33,351 nt of DNA from Solobacterium sp. GTDB taxonomy: Bacteria > Bacillota_I > Bacilli_A > Erysipelotrichales > Erysipelotrichaceae. The notes under the pieces were generated by a model. That model saw only the letters and a program-made list of their open reading frames with translations, did no database searches and was not told the DNA's origin. The stretch spans positions 1 through 33,351 of the forward strand of contig JAKVJO010000015.1 of assembly GCA_022486935.1 (NCBI GenBank), in the 5' to 3' direction. Made by a program: the position numbers and the translations under genes. Shown here piece after piece: positions 14,430 to 21,940 of the stretch (position 1 is the first letter of the stretch; every line of letters begins with the position of its first letter).

Positions 14430-16022
14430 ATGAGTGAATTGACATGGCATGTAAACGGATTGTTTGGTGACGACAAGGTAGTAAAGGAAGGGACAGTGGA
14501 ATCTCTGAACGGTTCCATTCCAATTGTCTGTGACCTGCCGGAGCATACCAAACTGACAGATGTCAGGGCTGAACTGCCGATTGCCGTAACAGATCATGAG
14601 AAGATCTTCATGAACGGCTACCAGACCTGGACCTACTGCCCGGAGTATACCAGGTATGACAAGATCCGCGGCCTGCATGGTGTTCCCAAAAACATCATCA
14701 AACAGTATTCCTTTGACCGCTATGGAGATTATCATTTTGTGCCGTATCTGAATAAGGCGGGTATCCTGCATGGCGAATCCTGGTGCTATTTCCGTCTTGG
14801 CACGAAGTTCAGACTGTATGCATCACTGGATGAACGCCCGGGCTATACACTGTTTACCTATGATGCATCACTTGGCTATCTTTATCTGAAGCGTGACTGC
14901 ACTGATGTTACAGTATCCGGCAGCTTCCATGCATTTGACCTGTTCTATGCAGAGGGGACGGAAGAAGAAGTATTCAATGCCTGGTTTGAGGCAATGAAGA
15001 TCAAACCGAGAACTTCTGAAAAATTGAAGGGATACTCCAGCTGGTACAACCGCTACCAGAAGATCGACGAAGCATCCATGAAGAAGGATCTGGAAGGCTG
15101 CAAGTCCATCTTCCAGCCGGGCGATCTGTTCCAGATTGATGATGGCTTTGAACCGTTTGTCGGCGACTGGCTGAAACCGGATGAGAAGAAATTTCCGAAC
15201 GGGCTGAAGCCAATTGCAGAAGACATCCACAATGCGGGATTCAAGGCAGGACTCTGGCTGGCACCGTTTGCGGCAGAAGAAAAATCAGAACTGTTTAAGA
15301 ACCATCCGGACTGGCTGCTGAAGGTCAATGGCAAGCCATGGAAGTGCGGCTGCAACTGGACCGGTTTCTATGCCCTTGATATTGATAACAAAGAAGTGCA
15401 GGACTATCTCACAGAAGTATTTCATCAGGTCTTTGATGAATGGAAGTTTGATCTTGTCAAACTGGACTTCCTGTATGCGGCTGCTCCGTTTGGAACAGAT
15501 ACAGAAAGCCGGGCAGGCAGGATGTACCGGGCAATGGAATTCCTAAGAAAGCTGTGTGGAGACCATCCGATTCTTGGCTGTGGAGTACCGGTCATGCCGG
15601 CATTCGGTCTAGTGGAATACTGCCGGATCAGTTGCGATGTAACACTGGATTATGATGACTCCATGATCATGAGACGGATGCACCGTGAGCGCAGTTCCAC
15701 CCATCAGGCACTTGGCAACATCATCTCCAGACGTGAACTGAATCAGCGCGCCTGGATCAGTGATCCGGATGTATTCTTCCTGAGAAAGAAGAACTGCAAA
15801 CTGACTGCTGAGCAGAAACAGACACTGGCTGAAACGGATGCATTGCTGGGCGGTGTGTTCCTGACTTCCGATGATCCGGGTGCTTATACGGACAGCATGA
15901 AAGAACAGTACAAGCACTTCAGGCACCTTACCGAAGCAACAGACGTACATGTCCGCGATACGGACGGCGGCACCGTCATCCAGTATCATCTGGATGATGA
16001 AGATCATCAGCTTCTCATCTGA
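14430..16022 (+). CDS. GH36 alpha-galactosidase
   Basis: A 530-residue glycoside hydrolase, probably cytoplasmic as there is no signal peptide. The (beta/alpha)8 barrel begins near residue 200 (GYSSWYNRY), with FQIDDGFE at 234-241, GLWLAPFAAE at 274-283, the nucleophile Asp346 in LVKLDFLY, and the acid/base Asp403 in RISCDV. These match GH36 enzymes that release terminal alpha-galactose from melibiose or raffinose-type sugars. It is shorter than the 700-residue GH36 group I enzymes, with a reduced N-terminal beta-domain. It may be transcribed with tetR-GNAT or alone; AGGAG precedes the ATG. No galactoside transporter is adjacent. Confidence 0.88.
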   Translation: MSELTWHVNGLFGDDKVVKEGTVESLNGSIPIVCDLPEHTKLTDVRAELPIAVTDHEKIFMNGYQTWTYCPEYTRYDKIRGLHGVPKNIIKQYSFDRYGDYHFVPYLNKAGILHGESWCYFRLGTKFRLYASLDERPGYTLFTYDASLGYLYLKRDCTDVTVSGSFHAFDLFYAEGTEEEVFNAWFEAMKIKPRTSEKLKGYSSWYNRYQKIDEASMKKDLEGCKSIFQPGDLFQIDDGFEPFVGDWLKPDEKKFPNGLKPIAEDIHNAGFKAGLWLAPFAAEEKSELFKNHPDWLLKVNGKPWKCGCNWTGFYALDIDNKEVQDYLTEVFHQVFDEWKFDLVKLDFLYAAAPFGTDTESRAGRMYRAMEFLRKLCGDHPILGCGVPVMPAFGLVEYCRISCDVTLDYDDSMIMRRMHRERSSTHQALGNIISRRELNQRAWISDPDVFFLRKKNCKLTAEQKQTLAETDALLGGVFLTSDDPGAYTDSMKEQYKHFRHLTEATDVHVRDTDGGTVIQYHLDDEDHQLLI

Positions 16023-16044
16023 AAGATCCTTCGGGATCTTTTTT
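16022..16044 (+). terminator. Intrinsic terminator with UUCG tetraloop
   Basis: AAAGATCC (16022-16029), loop TTCG, GGATCTTT (16034-16041), then TTT. The C(UUCG)G loop is an especially stable type. Confidence 0.9.
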
Positions 16045-16087
16045 GTATTATGATGTAGTCAGAAGTTATTAAAGGAGATTTGATATC

Positions 16088-17122
16088 ATGGAACGCAAAA
16101 TAACAGAAGCAGGCGAACTGCTGGACTCGGAAGGGAAACTGATTGAAACCGGCTATGCGACTTCGCTGATCAGACGCTATGACCGTAACAGAATCAAGGC
16201 AAATCCCCTGCGGATCAAGGAATGGGATTACTATCTGATCACCAATTCAAGATATGGACTGGCACTGACAATTGATGACAATTCATACATGGGACTGATG
16301 AGTGTTTCATTCCTGGATTTTTCACGCCGACAGGAAACAACCAAAAGTGAGATCGTGCCATTTACCATGGGAAAGATCAAACTGCCGGATACCTCAGTCA
16401 AAGGCAATGCAATCTTCCGCAATGCAAAGATCCAGATTGCTTTCTATAATGACGGCAATGAACGCAGACTGTGCTGCACTTATCCTGACTTCAAGGACGG
16501 TAAAACACTGAAGGCTGATATCAAACTGTCAGGTGTACCGAAGGACTCCATGGTTATCGTGACACCATTCAAGGAAGATCCGCATGCGTTCTACTACAAC
16601 CAGAAGATCAACTGTCTGCGTGCATCCGGAAGTTTCTCCATTGGCGAAGACAGATATGAATTCAAGCCTTCTGACGCCTCTGGATGTCTGGACTGGGGCA
16701 GGGGTGTATGGACTTATAAAAACACCTGGTACTGGTCCAATGTTTCAGGTCTAGTGAACGGGCATCGATTCGGCTGGAATCTTGGATATGGGTTCGGCAA
16801 TACGGAAGCGGCCAGTGAGAATATGCTGTTCTATGACGGTGCAGCCCATAAACTCGATCGAGTCTCATTCCATATACAGACTGATGCGGCTGGACATGAG
16901 CAGTACATGAGACCGTGGCTTCTGATTTCCAATGAAGAGCGTCTGCACTTGACATTCAATCCGATCCTGGACCGCAAGGCAGATACCAATGCAGGGATCA
17001 TTGAATCGGATCAGCATCAGGTGTTTGGAACCTTCTCCGGAAGTGTGACACTGGATGATGGCAAAGTACTCTGGATCAAAGATCTGCTTGGCTTTGCAGA
17101 GAAAGTCACAAACCGCTGGTGA
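16088..17122 (+). CDS. DUF2804 domain protein
   Basis: A 344-residue soluble protein. The segment DWGRGVWTYKNTWYWSNVSG near residues 198-217 is the hallmark of DUF2804, and EWDYYLITNSRYGLALTIDD plus GHRFGWNLGYGFGN fit the same family, which is predicted to be a beta-rich lipocalin/CrtC-like fold. No enzymatic activity is established that I know of. AAAGGAG precedes ATG 16088, and a TATGAT box at 16049-16054 suggests a promoter overlapping the upstream terminator. It follows the alpha-galactosidase but need not share its job. Confidence 0.85.
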   Translation: MERKITEAGELLDSEGKLIETGYATSLIRRYDRNRIKANPLRIKEWDYYLITNSRYGLALTIDDNSYMGLMSVSFLDFSRRQETTKSEIVPFTMGKIKLPDTSVKGNAIFRNAKIQIAFYNDGNERRLCCTYPDFKDGKTLKADIKLSGVPKDSMVIVTPFKEDPHAFYYNQKINCLRASGSFSIGEDRYEFKPSDASGCLDWGRGVWTYKNTWYWSNVSGLVNGHRFGWNLGYGFGNTEAASENMLFYDGAAHKLDRVSFHIQTDAAGHEQYMRPWLLISNEERLHLTFNPILDRKADTNAGIIESDQHQVFGTFSGSVTLDDGKVLWIKDLLGFAEKVTNRW

Positions 17123-17132
17123 GCATATTCGT

Positions 17133-17141
17133 TGTTATGAT
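17133..17141 (+). promoter_or_regulatory. Extended -10 promoter for flavodoxin
   Basis: TGTTATGAT is an extended -10 (TG-N-TATGAT). No strong -35 is needed for this type. A start near 17148 leaves a leader of about 31 nt with AGGAG at 17167-17171. Confidence 0.5.
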
Positions 17142-17178
17142 CTGAAGAGCAACGTATGATCACAGCAGGAGATACGAT

Positions 17179-17601
17179 ATGAAGAAGATTGCAGTGGTAT
17201 ATTTCACCGGTACCGGCAATACGCAGGAACTGGCAGAACAGGTAGAAGCAGGCGCAAAGTCCAAAGGCGCAGAAACAGAACTTCTGTTTTCAGATGAACT
17301 GGATACGGAACGCATTGATTCCTATGACGGCATTGCCTTTGGCTGTCCGGCATCCGGTACGGAACAGCTGAATGGGATGTTCTACGGCAGTTATGATCAT
17401 TATCGCCCATATCTCAAAGGCAAGCGGGTTGTCCTGTTTGGTTCCTGGGGCTGGGGCGGCGGCAAGTATATGAACGAATGGAAAGTACAGGCAAGAGGCG
17501 ATGGAATGATCCTCGCTGCGGATCCTGTCACCTGTAAAAAGAAGCCGGATGAAGCCGCGCTGCAGGCATGTTTCAAGTTGGGTGAGATACTGGCATCCTG
17601 A
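17179..17601 (+). CDS. Flavodoxin
   Basis: A 140-residue short-chain flavodoxin. The FMN phosphate loop is FTGTGNTQELAE (about residues 9-20), the acidic 50s region is IDSYDGIAFGCPASGTEQL, and the later isoalloxazine loop is LFGSWGWGGGKYMNEW (about 90-105). It carries electrons in the cytoplasm in place of ferredoxin. Its redox partners are not in the window, though the FMN reductase at 1580-2137 is another flavin enzyme. It is monocistronic, with its own promoter and a strong terminator. Confidence 0.92.
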   Translation: MKKIAVVYFTGTGNTQELAEQVEAGAKSKGAETELLFSDELDTERIDSYDGIAFGCPASGTEQLNGMFYGSYDHYRPYLKGKRVVLFGSWGWGGGKYMNEWKVQARGDGMILAADPVTCKKKPDEAALQACFKLGEILAS

Positions 17602-17608
17602 ATCAGGC

Positions 17609-17634
17609 AGACTGCTGGAAACGGCAGTCTTTTG
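17609..17634 (+). terminator. Intrinsic terminator after flavodoxin
   Basis: AGACTGC (17609-17615) pairs with GCAGTCT (17624-17630); a T-G and a G-C pair close a GAAA tetraloop (17618-17621). TTTGATTT follows. Confidence 0.87.
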
Positions 17635-17643
17635 ATTTGCTTC

Positions 17644-17681
17644 TTTTCAGGTACAGCAATACCGGTTATAATCACAACCGG
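17644..17681 (+). promoter_or_regulatory. Promoter with inverted repeat around the -10 box
   Basis: TTTTCA (17644-17649) and TATAAT (17667-17672) are 17 bp apart. CCGGTT (17662-17667) and AACCGG (17676-17681) form a perfect inverted repeat bracketing the -10 box, and its right arm runs into the GGAGG ribosome site, so a bound protein or an RNA structure could silence the gene. Confidence 0.55.
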
Positions 17682-17689
17682 AGGAACTG

Positions 17690-18235
17690 ATGGGAAAAGT
17701 TTATAATTCTGACGTATTCTACTATGTAGCAGTGGTTGGGTTCCTGGCATATGCCGTATATTATCTCTATGGCATCAGCAAGTATTTCCTCAAGGCACAG
17801 AAGATCTGGAAGGAATATGGAACAGCCCACGCTAAACAGAATCTGAGAAAAGAAAACCAGTATCACTGGTGGCTGGCAATTCTGCTGGCATTTGTCGTTT
17901 ATTGTTTCTATTCGTGTGCAACGATTCCCAGCACTGCCAATCAGGCAGAGTGGTTCCGGCTGGCATTTGCATTCGTCGGACTGATCCTGCTTGGGCAGGC
18001 AATGACCGCAGTCGTCAAACGCCGTGTTATGTGTTCTGATGATGGATTTGTTTATGAAGACTTTGCCGGCAGATGGCAGAGCATCATCAACATGCAGCCG
18101 CAGCGGAAGGGACTTGTCATGGCAGTGGATCTGATGGTCACCAACGGAAAGCACTACACGGTTCCAAGGGGAATCGGTCTGGTGCTGCATGATGCACAGC
18201 TGGCGTTCAAAGATCGGAAGAAGAAGGAGAAATAA
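17690..18235 (+). CDS. Membrane protein with C-terminal PH-like domain, unknown function
   Basis: A 181-residue protein with three predicted membrane helices (about 9-29, 59-78 and 88-108). The last 70 residues are soluble and beta-rich (VMCSDDGFVYEDFAGRWQSI, then VDLMVTNGKHYTVPRGIGLV), resembling a small bacterial PH-like domain, and end in a Lys-rich tail. I do not recognise a named family. GGAGG stands 5 nt before the ATG. The next gene starts 4 nt after its stop, so the two form an operon and may function together at the membrane. Confidence 0.75.
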   Translation: MGKVYNSDVFYYVAVVGFLAYAVYYLYGISKYFLKAQKIWKEYGTAHAKQNLRKENQYHWWLAILLAFVVYCFYSCATIPSTANQAEWFRLAFAFVGLILLGQAMTAVVKRRVMCSDDGFVYEDFAGRWQSIINMQPQRKGLVMAVDLMVTNGKHYTVPRGIGLVLHDAQLAFKDRKKKEK

Positions 18236-18239
18236 TTTT

Positions 18240-18563
18240 ATGGCGGGAGCTCGTAACGGACAGCAGACTGCAGCCGCTGCAGTCATTCAGAAATTCAAAC
18301 GCCGCCGTGCTTATGATGAAGCTACGGCAATCGGATATGATGTGCTGAAAGACATCAAACTCACCACACCGGTTCTGGCCTATACCATCTCAAATCTGAT
18401 GGATGAAAAGGTGGTCGTCCGCACTGCAGATGAACGTTATTATTTTTCCCAGGCAGGGTATAAGAAACTGGAAAAAAAGGTTTACTCAGGATACAGTCTT
18501 TTATTCCTGATCCCGATTGTGGGAATTATCATATTTCTGCTTTTGCAGCGGATCTTCGGCTGA
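18240..18563 (+). CDS. Small tail-anchored membrane protein, unknown function
   Basis: A 107-residue protein from ATG 18240, preceded by AAGGAG at 18225-18230. Residues 15-75 look like a small winged-helix-type domain (KRRRAYDEATAIGYDVLKDI, then ISNLMDEKVVVRTADERYYF), and residues 83-105 are a single hydrophobic helix ending almost at the C-terminus, which suggests a cytoplasmic domain anchored by its tail. No named family is recognised. It sits 4 nt after the preceding membrane protein gene, and a strong terminator follows. Confidence 0.75.
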   Translation: MAGARNGQQTAAAAVIQKFKRRRAYDEATAIGYDVLKDIKLTTPVLAYTISNLMDEKVVVRTADERYYFSQAGYKKLEKKVYSGYSLLFLIPIVGIIIFLLLQRIFG

Positions 18564-18567
18564 TTCC

Positions 18568-18591
18568 ATGCGGGTTTATCCCGCATTTTTT
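18568..18591 (+). terminator. Intrinsic terminator after the small membrane gene pair
   Basis: ATGCGGG (18568-18574), loop TTTAT, CCCGCAT (18580-18586), followed by TTTTT. Confidence 0.9.
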
Positions 18592-18672
18592 AATTTGGCC
18601 AACTTAAAATAACAGCATGATTAATTTTAGGTAAAATAATGTGAAACTGGTAACAAGATTCGGGTTTCATGC

Positions 18673-18701
18673 TTGTATAACAGGTACTGCAAGTATAGAA
18701 T
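18673..18701 (+). promoter_or_regulatory. Promoter of the mannose-family PTS operon
   Basis: TTGTAT (18673-18678), exactly 17 bp, TAGAAT (18696-18701). The start would be near 18708. No sigma-54 type GG/GC promoter was seen. Confidence 0.55.
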
Positions 18702-18713
18702 TAAGTGCATGAA

Positions 18714-18730
18714 AGGAAACACTGTTTCCT
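18714..18730. promoter_or_regulatory. Inverted repeat just after the PTS transcription start
   Basis: AGGAAACACTGTTTCCT has perfect 7-bp arms around ACT. Lying a few bases after the predicted start, it may be an operator for a sugar-responsive repressor or a 5' stabilising hairpin. It does not match the cre consensus. Confidence 0.5.
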
Positions 18731-18777
18731 GTTGCTTGACCTCTGGAATACAGTGTGACTGAGAAAGGGGTATCACA

Positions 18778-19209
18778 ATGAAATATGTAGTTATGGTAAG
18801 CCATGGAACCTTCGCGCCAGGTCTTTTGTCTGCGACCCAGATGATGACTGGTCCACGTGAAGATGTCCTTGCCACCAGTCTGAAGGAAGACATGAGCGCT
18901 GATGAATTTCAGGCGAACTTCAGAACCCTGGTCGAACCGATCAAAGCCGGCGACACCATCATCCTTCTGGCAGACATTCTGAGTGGATCACCATTTACCA
19001 AATCGCTTGAAGTGCTTTCCGAAAAAGGTTTCCTGAAAGATACGATCGTCATTACCGGCATGAACATGCCAATGGCTGTCACTGCTGTACTGCAGAAGGA
19101 CAACATCGATGACCGTAAAGAACTGACTGAGACCATCGAAAACGAAGGCAAGGCCGGTGTTACCGTATTCTCCACAGAAGAAGATAAGAACGAAGAGGAA
19201 GATATTTAA
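18778..19209 (+). CDS. PTS mannose-family transporter subunit EIIA
   Basis: A 143-residue EIIA of the mannose/fructose/sorbose class. The phosphorylated histidine is His9 in VSHGTFAPGLL, which receives phosphate from HPr and passes it to EIIB. DILSGSPFTKSLEVL and ITGMNMPMAVTAV are typical family segments. The C-terminus carries a very acidic tail (STEEDKNEEEDI). It is the first gene of EIIA-EIIB-EIIC-EIID, all on separate chains. AAAGGGG precedes the ATG. Codons are more biased to those of highly expressed genes than in the neighbours. Confidence 0.93.
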   Translation: MKYVVMVSHGTFAPGLLSATQMMTGPREDVLATSLKEDMSADEFQANFRTLVEPIKAGDTIILLADILSGSPFTKSLEVLSEKGFLKDTIVITGMNMPMAVTAVLQKDNIDDRKELTETIENEGKAGVTVFSTEEDKNEEEDI

Positions 19210-19251
19210 TTCATAGTTTTCAACTCATAACTGAGAGGAGATAAAAGAAAT

Positions 19252-19743
19252 ATGATTTCATTCATTCGTGTAGACGACCGTATCATTCATGGACAGATTG
19301 TTACCCGCTGGTCCAAGGAATTCCCTTGCGACGGCATTATCGCAGTCAATGACAAAGCAGCTACCACACCGGTGCTGAAGAAGTCATTCGTTGCTTCCAC
19401 TGAAAAGAAAGTATTTATCTGGACTGCTGAAGAATTCCGCGAAAAGTGTGAGAAGGTCAAGGAGAGCCCGAAGAAGTACTTCCTGATCACCAAGAATCCG
19501 GTCGACATGGCCCGTATCCTGGTTGATGAAAAGTTCGTACCAAATGATGTCAAGCGCGTTGTCATCGGACCGTGCAATGACCGTCCGGGTGCTATCAAGC
19601 TCGGCCAGAATCAGTCCATCACACAGGAAGAAGCTGAAGCCTGCGAAAAGATGACCAATGCCGGCTATGATGTATACTTCGCACTGCTGCAGGAAACTGC
19701 AATCGGTTCCTGGCCGAAATTCCGTTCCAAGTTCGGCTACTGA
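19252..19743 (+). CDS. PTS mannose/fructose/sorbose-family subunit EIIB
   Basis: A 163-residue EIIB. FIRVDDRIIHGQIVTRW at the start contains the phospho-histidine His13, which hands phosphate to the sugar bound by EIIC/EIID. KRVVIGPCNDRPGAIKLGQNQ and the terminal WPKFRSKFGY are standard for the family. It follows EIIA by 42 bp with GAGAGGAG upstream. Directly after its stop the sequence of the last codons is partly repeated, and an inverted repeat separates it from EIIC, which may set different levels of soluble and membrane subunits. Confidence 0.94.
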   Translation: MISFIRVDDRIIHGQIVTRWSKEFPCDGIIAVNDKAATTPVLKKSFVASTEKKVFIWTAEEFREKCEKVKESPKKYFLITKNPVDMARILVDEKFVPNDVKRVVIGPCNDRPGAIKLGQNQSITQEEAEACEKMTNAGYDVYFALLQETAIGSWPKFRSKFGY

Positions 19744-19756
19744 GCTAAGGTCAAAA

Positions 19757-19786
19757 TTCGGATACTGAAGGGAGAGCAGTACCGAA
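19757..19786 (+). other. Hairpin between PTS EIIB and EIIC genes
   Basis: TTCGGATACTG (19757-19767) can pair with CAGTACCGAA (19777-19786), ten base pairs with one bulged A, around a 9-nt loop. No U-tract follows, so it suggests mRNA processing or 3'-end protection rather than termination. Confidence 0.6.
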
Positions 19787-19846
19787 CGTTGATAGAATCT
19801 GACACAAATTATTTCGCATACTAGACGAAAGGGGAAATTTCAAAGT

Positions 19847-20689
19847 ATGTCAATCACATGGTTCCAGGCATTTATGCTTGGCGTGATGTCCTGCACAGCA
19901 GCATCCACCATCGCATGTCTTGGTACAACCGTCGGCAACTATACTCTCAACCGTCCTCTGATCGCCTCACTTTTCGTGGGACTGATCCTCGGTGACGTCA
20001 AGGGATGTATCGAAATTGCCATTCCTATGCAGATCATCTACATCGCTCTGGTTACTCCAGGCGGAACTGTAGCAGCTGACCTGCGTGCAGTATCTTACAT
20101 TGGTATTCCGCTGGCTTACGTTACAGCTAAATCTCAGGGACTTGCATTCGACAGTGCAGAAGCACAGTCACTTGCAGGCGCCATGGGTGCTCTTGTCGGC
20201 ACCGTCGGTACCGTTCAGTTCTACGGCACTGCTATGATGAACCTGATCTGGCAGCATATCGGCTGGGCACAGCTCGACAAAGGCAACTTCAAGATCCTGA
20301 CTGCAGTTGAAACCTGGATGCCGATTATCTCACACATCTGCATTTCACTGATTCCGGTCATGGTTATCGATTACTTCGGATCCGGTGCTGTTACCAGCTT
20401 CAAGGAAGCACTGCCTATGGATTCCTGGTATATGAAGGGTATCTTCACCTTAGGTTCCCTGTTACCGGCAGTCGGTATTGCTATCCTGCTGAACTCCGTT
20501 GTATCCAAGCCGGTTGACCTGATTTACTTTGTCTTTGGATTTGCAATTGCCAAGTCCATGGGTCTGACTCTGCTTGCTGCTACAGCAGTAGGCGCTGTCT
20601 TTGCTCTGATCAACTATCAGATCAAGATCAACAAGCTGGAAGCTGCTGAAGAAGCTGCTGCCGGCGGTGACGACGAGGAGGACATCTAA
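19847..20689 (+). CDS. PTS mannose-family permease subunit EIIC
   Basis: A 280-residue polytopic membrane protein forming the sugar channel with EIID. Family marks are SCTAASTIACLGTTVGNYTL, NRPLIASLFVGLILGD, and IPMQIIYIALVTPGGTVAAD in the first 90 residues, then a run of hydrophobic helices to about residue 260 and an acidic tail. AGGGG lies 11 nt before the ATG and next to a short TTTCG/CGAAA repeat. EIID begins 2 bp after its stop, with its GAGGAGG ribosome site inside the last codons of EIIC. Confidence 0.94.
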   Translation: MSITWFQAFMLGVMSCTAASTIACLGTTVGNYTLNRPLIASLFVGLILGDVKGCIEIAIPMQIIYIALVTPGGTVAADLRAVSYIGIPLAYVTAKSQGLAFDSAEAQSLAGAMGALVGTVGTVQFYGTAMMNLIWQHIGWAQLDKGNFKILTAVETWMPIISHICISLIPVMVIDYFGSGAVTSFKEALPMDSWYMKGIFTLGSLLPAVGIAILLNSVVSKPVDLIYFVFGFAIAKSMGLTLLAATAVGAVFALINYQIKINKLEAAEEAAAGGDDEEDI

Positions 20690-20691
20690 CC

Positions 20692-21558
20692 ATGACAACA
20701 ATGGCTGAAGGCAAGAAGACTATTACAAAAGCCACGCTGAATAAATCATTCTGGCGTTGGTGGTATGGAAACCTGACCTGCTTCTCTCATGAGCACATGC
20801 AGACATTCGGATATATGTGGAGCATGCTCCCGATTATCCAGGAACTGTATAGCACAAAAGAAGAACAGGCTGAAAAGCTCCGTACTTATTATCCATTCTT
20901 CAATACTGAACCGCAGATCGGCTCCATCGTTGTCGGTATTACTGCCGGCCTCGAAGAAGCACGTGCAAACGGCGCAACCGATATCGATGATGAAATGATC
21001 AACGGTATCCGTGCTGGTCTGATGGGCCCGCTTGCAGGTATCGGCGATTCGCTTATCGTCGGAACCTACATTCCGGTTCTGCTCGGTATCGCCCTTGGTT
21101 TCTCCACCGGCGGATCCGTTGCAGGTATTCTGTTCTACATCGTTGTCTGGAACGCAACTTCTATCTGGTTCCAGAAGTGGATCTACGGTAAGGGATATTC
21201 CCTTGGCGGAAACGCTGTCGAAGTCATCGTCGGCGATAAAGCTACTGCTCTCCGTGAGTCCGTCATCATCCTTGGCCAGGTTATCGTTGGTGCCATGGCA
21301 GCTTGCTGGGTCAACATTACAACTTCTGTAAAGCTGACTGAGTCTTATGATGCTGCTACTGGAACAACAACTCCTGTTATGCTGCAGGATAAACTCGATG
21401 GCGCATTCCCTGGCATTCTTACAATGCTGTTTGTCCTTCTCTGCTGGTGGCTGATGGCTAAGAAGAAGGTTTCACCGATTAAGGTCATGTTGATCATGAT
21501 CATCGTCGCATTTGTCGGCGTACTGATCGGCTTCTTCGATCCAGGGCTGTCTTACTGA
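20692..21558 (+). CDS. PTS mannose-family subunit EIID
   Basis: A 288-residue EIID that completes the membrane complex. The amphipathic N-terminus is followed by SFWRWWYGNLTCFSHEHMQT and GYMWSMLPIIQELY; GIRAGLMGPLAGIGDSLIVG is the conserved glycine-rich core. C-terminal hydrophobic segments end at GFFDPGLSY. ATG 20692 is preferred over the ATG three codons later because of GAGGAGG spacing. A long terminator stem follows. Sugar specificity cannot be read, but manA downstream favours mannose. Confidence 0.94.
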   Translation: MTTMAEGKKTITKATLNKSFWRWWYGNLTCFSHEHMQTFGYMWSMLPIIQELYSTKEEQAEKLRTYYPFFNTEPQIGSIVVGITAGLEEARANGATDIDDEMINGIRAGLMGPLAGIGDSLIVGTYIPVLLGIALGFSTGGSVAGILFYIVVWNATSIWFQKWIYGKGYSLGGNAVEVIVGDKATALRESVIILGQVIVGAMAACWVNITTSVKLTESYDAATGTTTPVMLQDKLDGAFPGILTMLFVLLCWWLMAKKKVSPIKVMLIMIIVAFVGVLIGFFDPGLSY

Positions 21559-21579
21559 GTTTCGAACAATTTCAAAAAG

Positions 21580-21619
21580 ACCGGCTTTGTCTCATCTCCC
21601 GAAACAAAAGCCGGTTTTT
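21580..21619 (+). terminator. Long-stem terminator after EIID
   Basis: ACCGGCTTTGT (21580-21590) pairs with ACAAAAGCCGGT (21604-21615) with one bulged A, then TTTTA. It lies between the PTS genes and the small membrane protein/manA genes. Confidence 0.88.
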
Positions 21620-21639
21620 ATTTCAAAGGAGAATCGCTG

Positions 21640-21927
21640 ATGGCTTTCACTAAACAAGAAGTAGATGACATGAAACTGTCGATTCAGAATGAATATGTCA
21701 TGCTGAACCGGGTTAAGAATACGCTGTTAGTTGCGATTACAATCTGCTGCGCCTGTGTAATTGCAATTCTGTTCATGCATAACAGCAGCTACACCGGAAT
21801 ATGGAAAACAATTGTGACTGTGATTGCGACGATTTCAGGCATCTTCGGTGCCTTTGGAATCCTGAGCTACCGCAACGGCCGCAAACATGTACTGAAACGG
21901 ATCAATTATCTGGATCAGAACAAATAA
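21640..21927 (+). CDS. Small two-helix membrane protein, unknown function
   Basis: A 95-residue protein with a charged N-terminus (MAFTKQEVDDMKLSIQNEY), two membrane helices (about 27-47 and 54-75) and a basic C-terminus (YRNGRKHVLKRINY). No named family is recognised. AAAGGAG precedes the ATG almost immediately after the PTS terminator, leaving no room for a separate promoter, so it seems to be expressed by read-through. It is followed 13 bp later by manA. It may be an accessory factor of the mannose uptake system, but this rests on position only. Confidence 0.75.
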   Translation: MAFTKQEVDDMKLSIQNEYVMLNRVKNTLLVAITICCACVIAILFMHNSSYTGIWKTIVTVIATISGIFGAFGILSYRNGRKHVLKRINYLDQNK

Positions 21928-21940
21928 AGGAGTCACTGAG

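Noticed and set aside
17672-18286. Open frame of 204 codons on the minus strand
   Set aside because: It covers the membrane protein gene and its promoter in reverse; no ribosome site and Cys/His-rich composition typical of shadows.
18590-18777. Possible sigma-54 promoter or cre site ahead of the PTS operon
   Set aside because: No GG-N10-GC element and no good match to the cre consensus; a normal -35/-10 pair explains the region.
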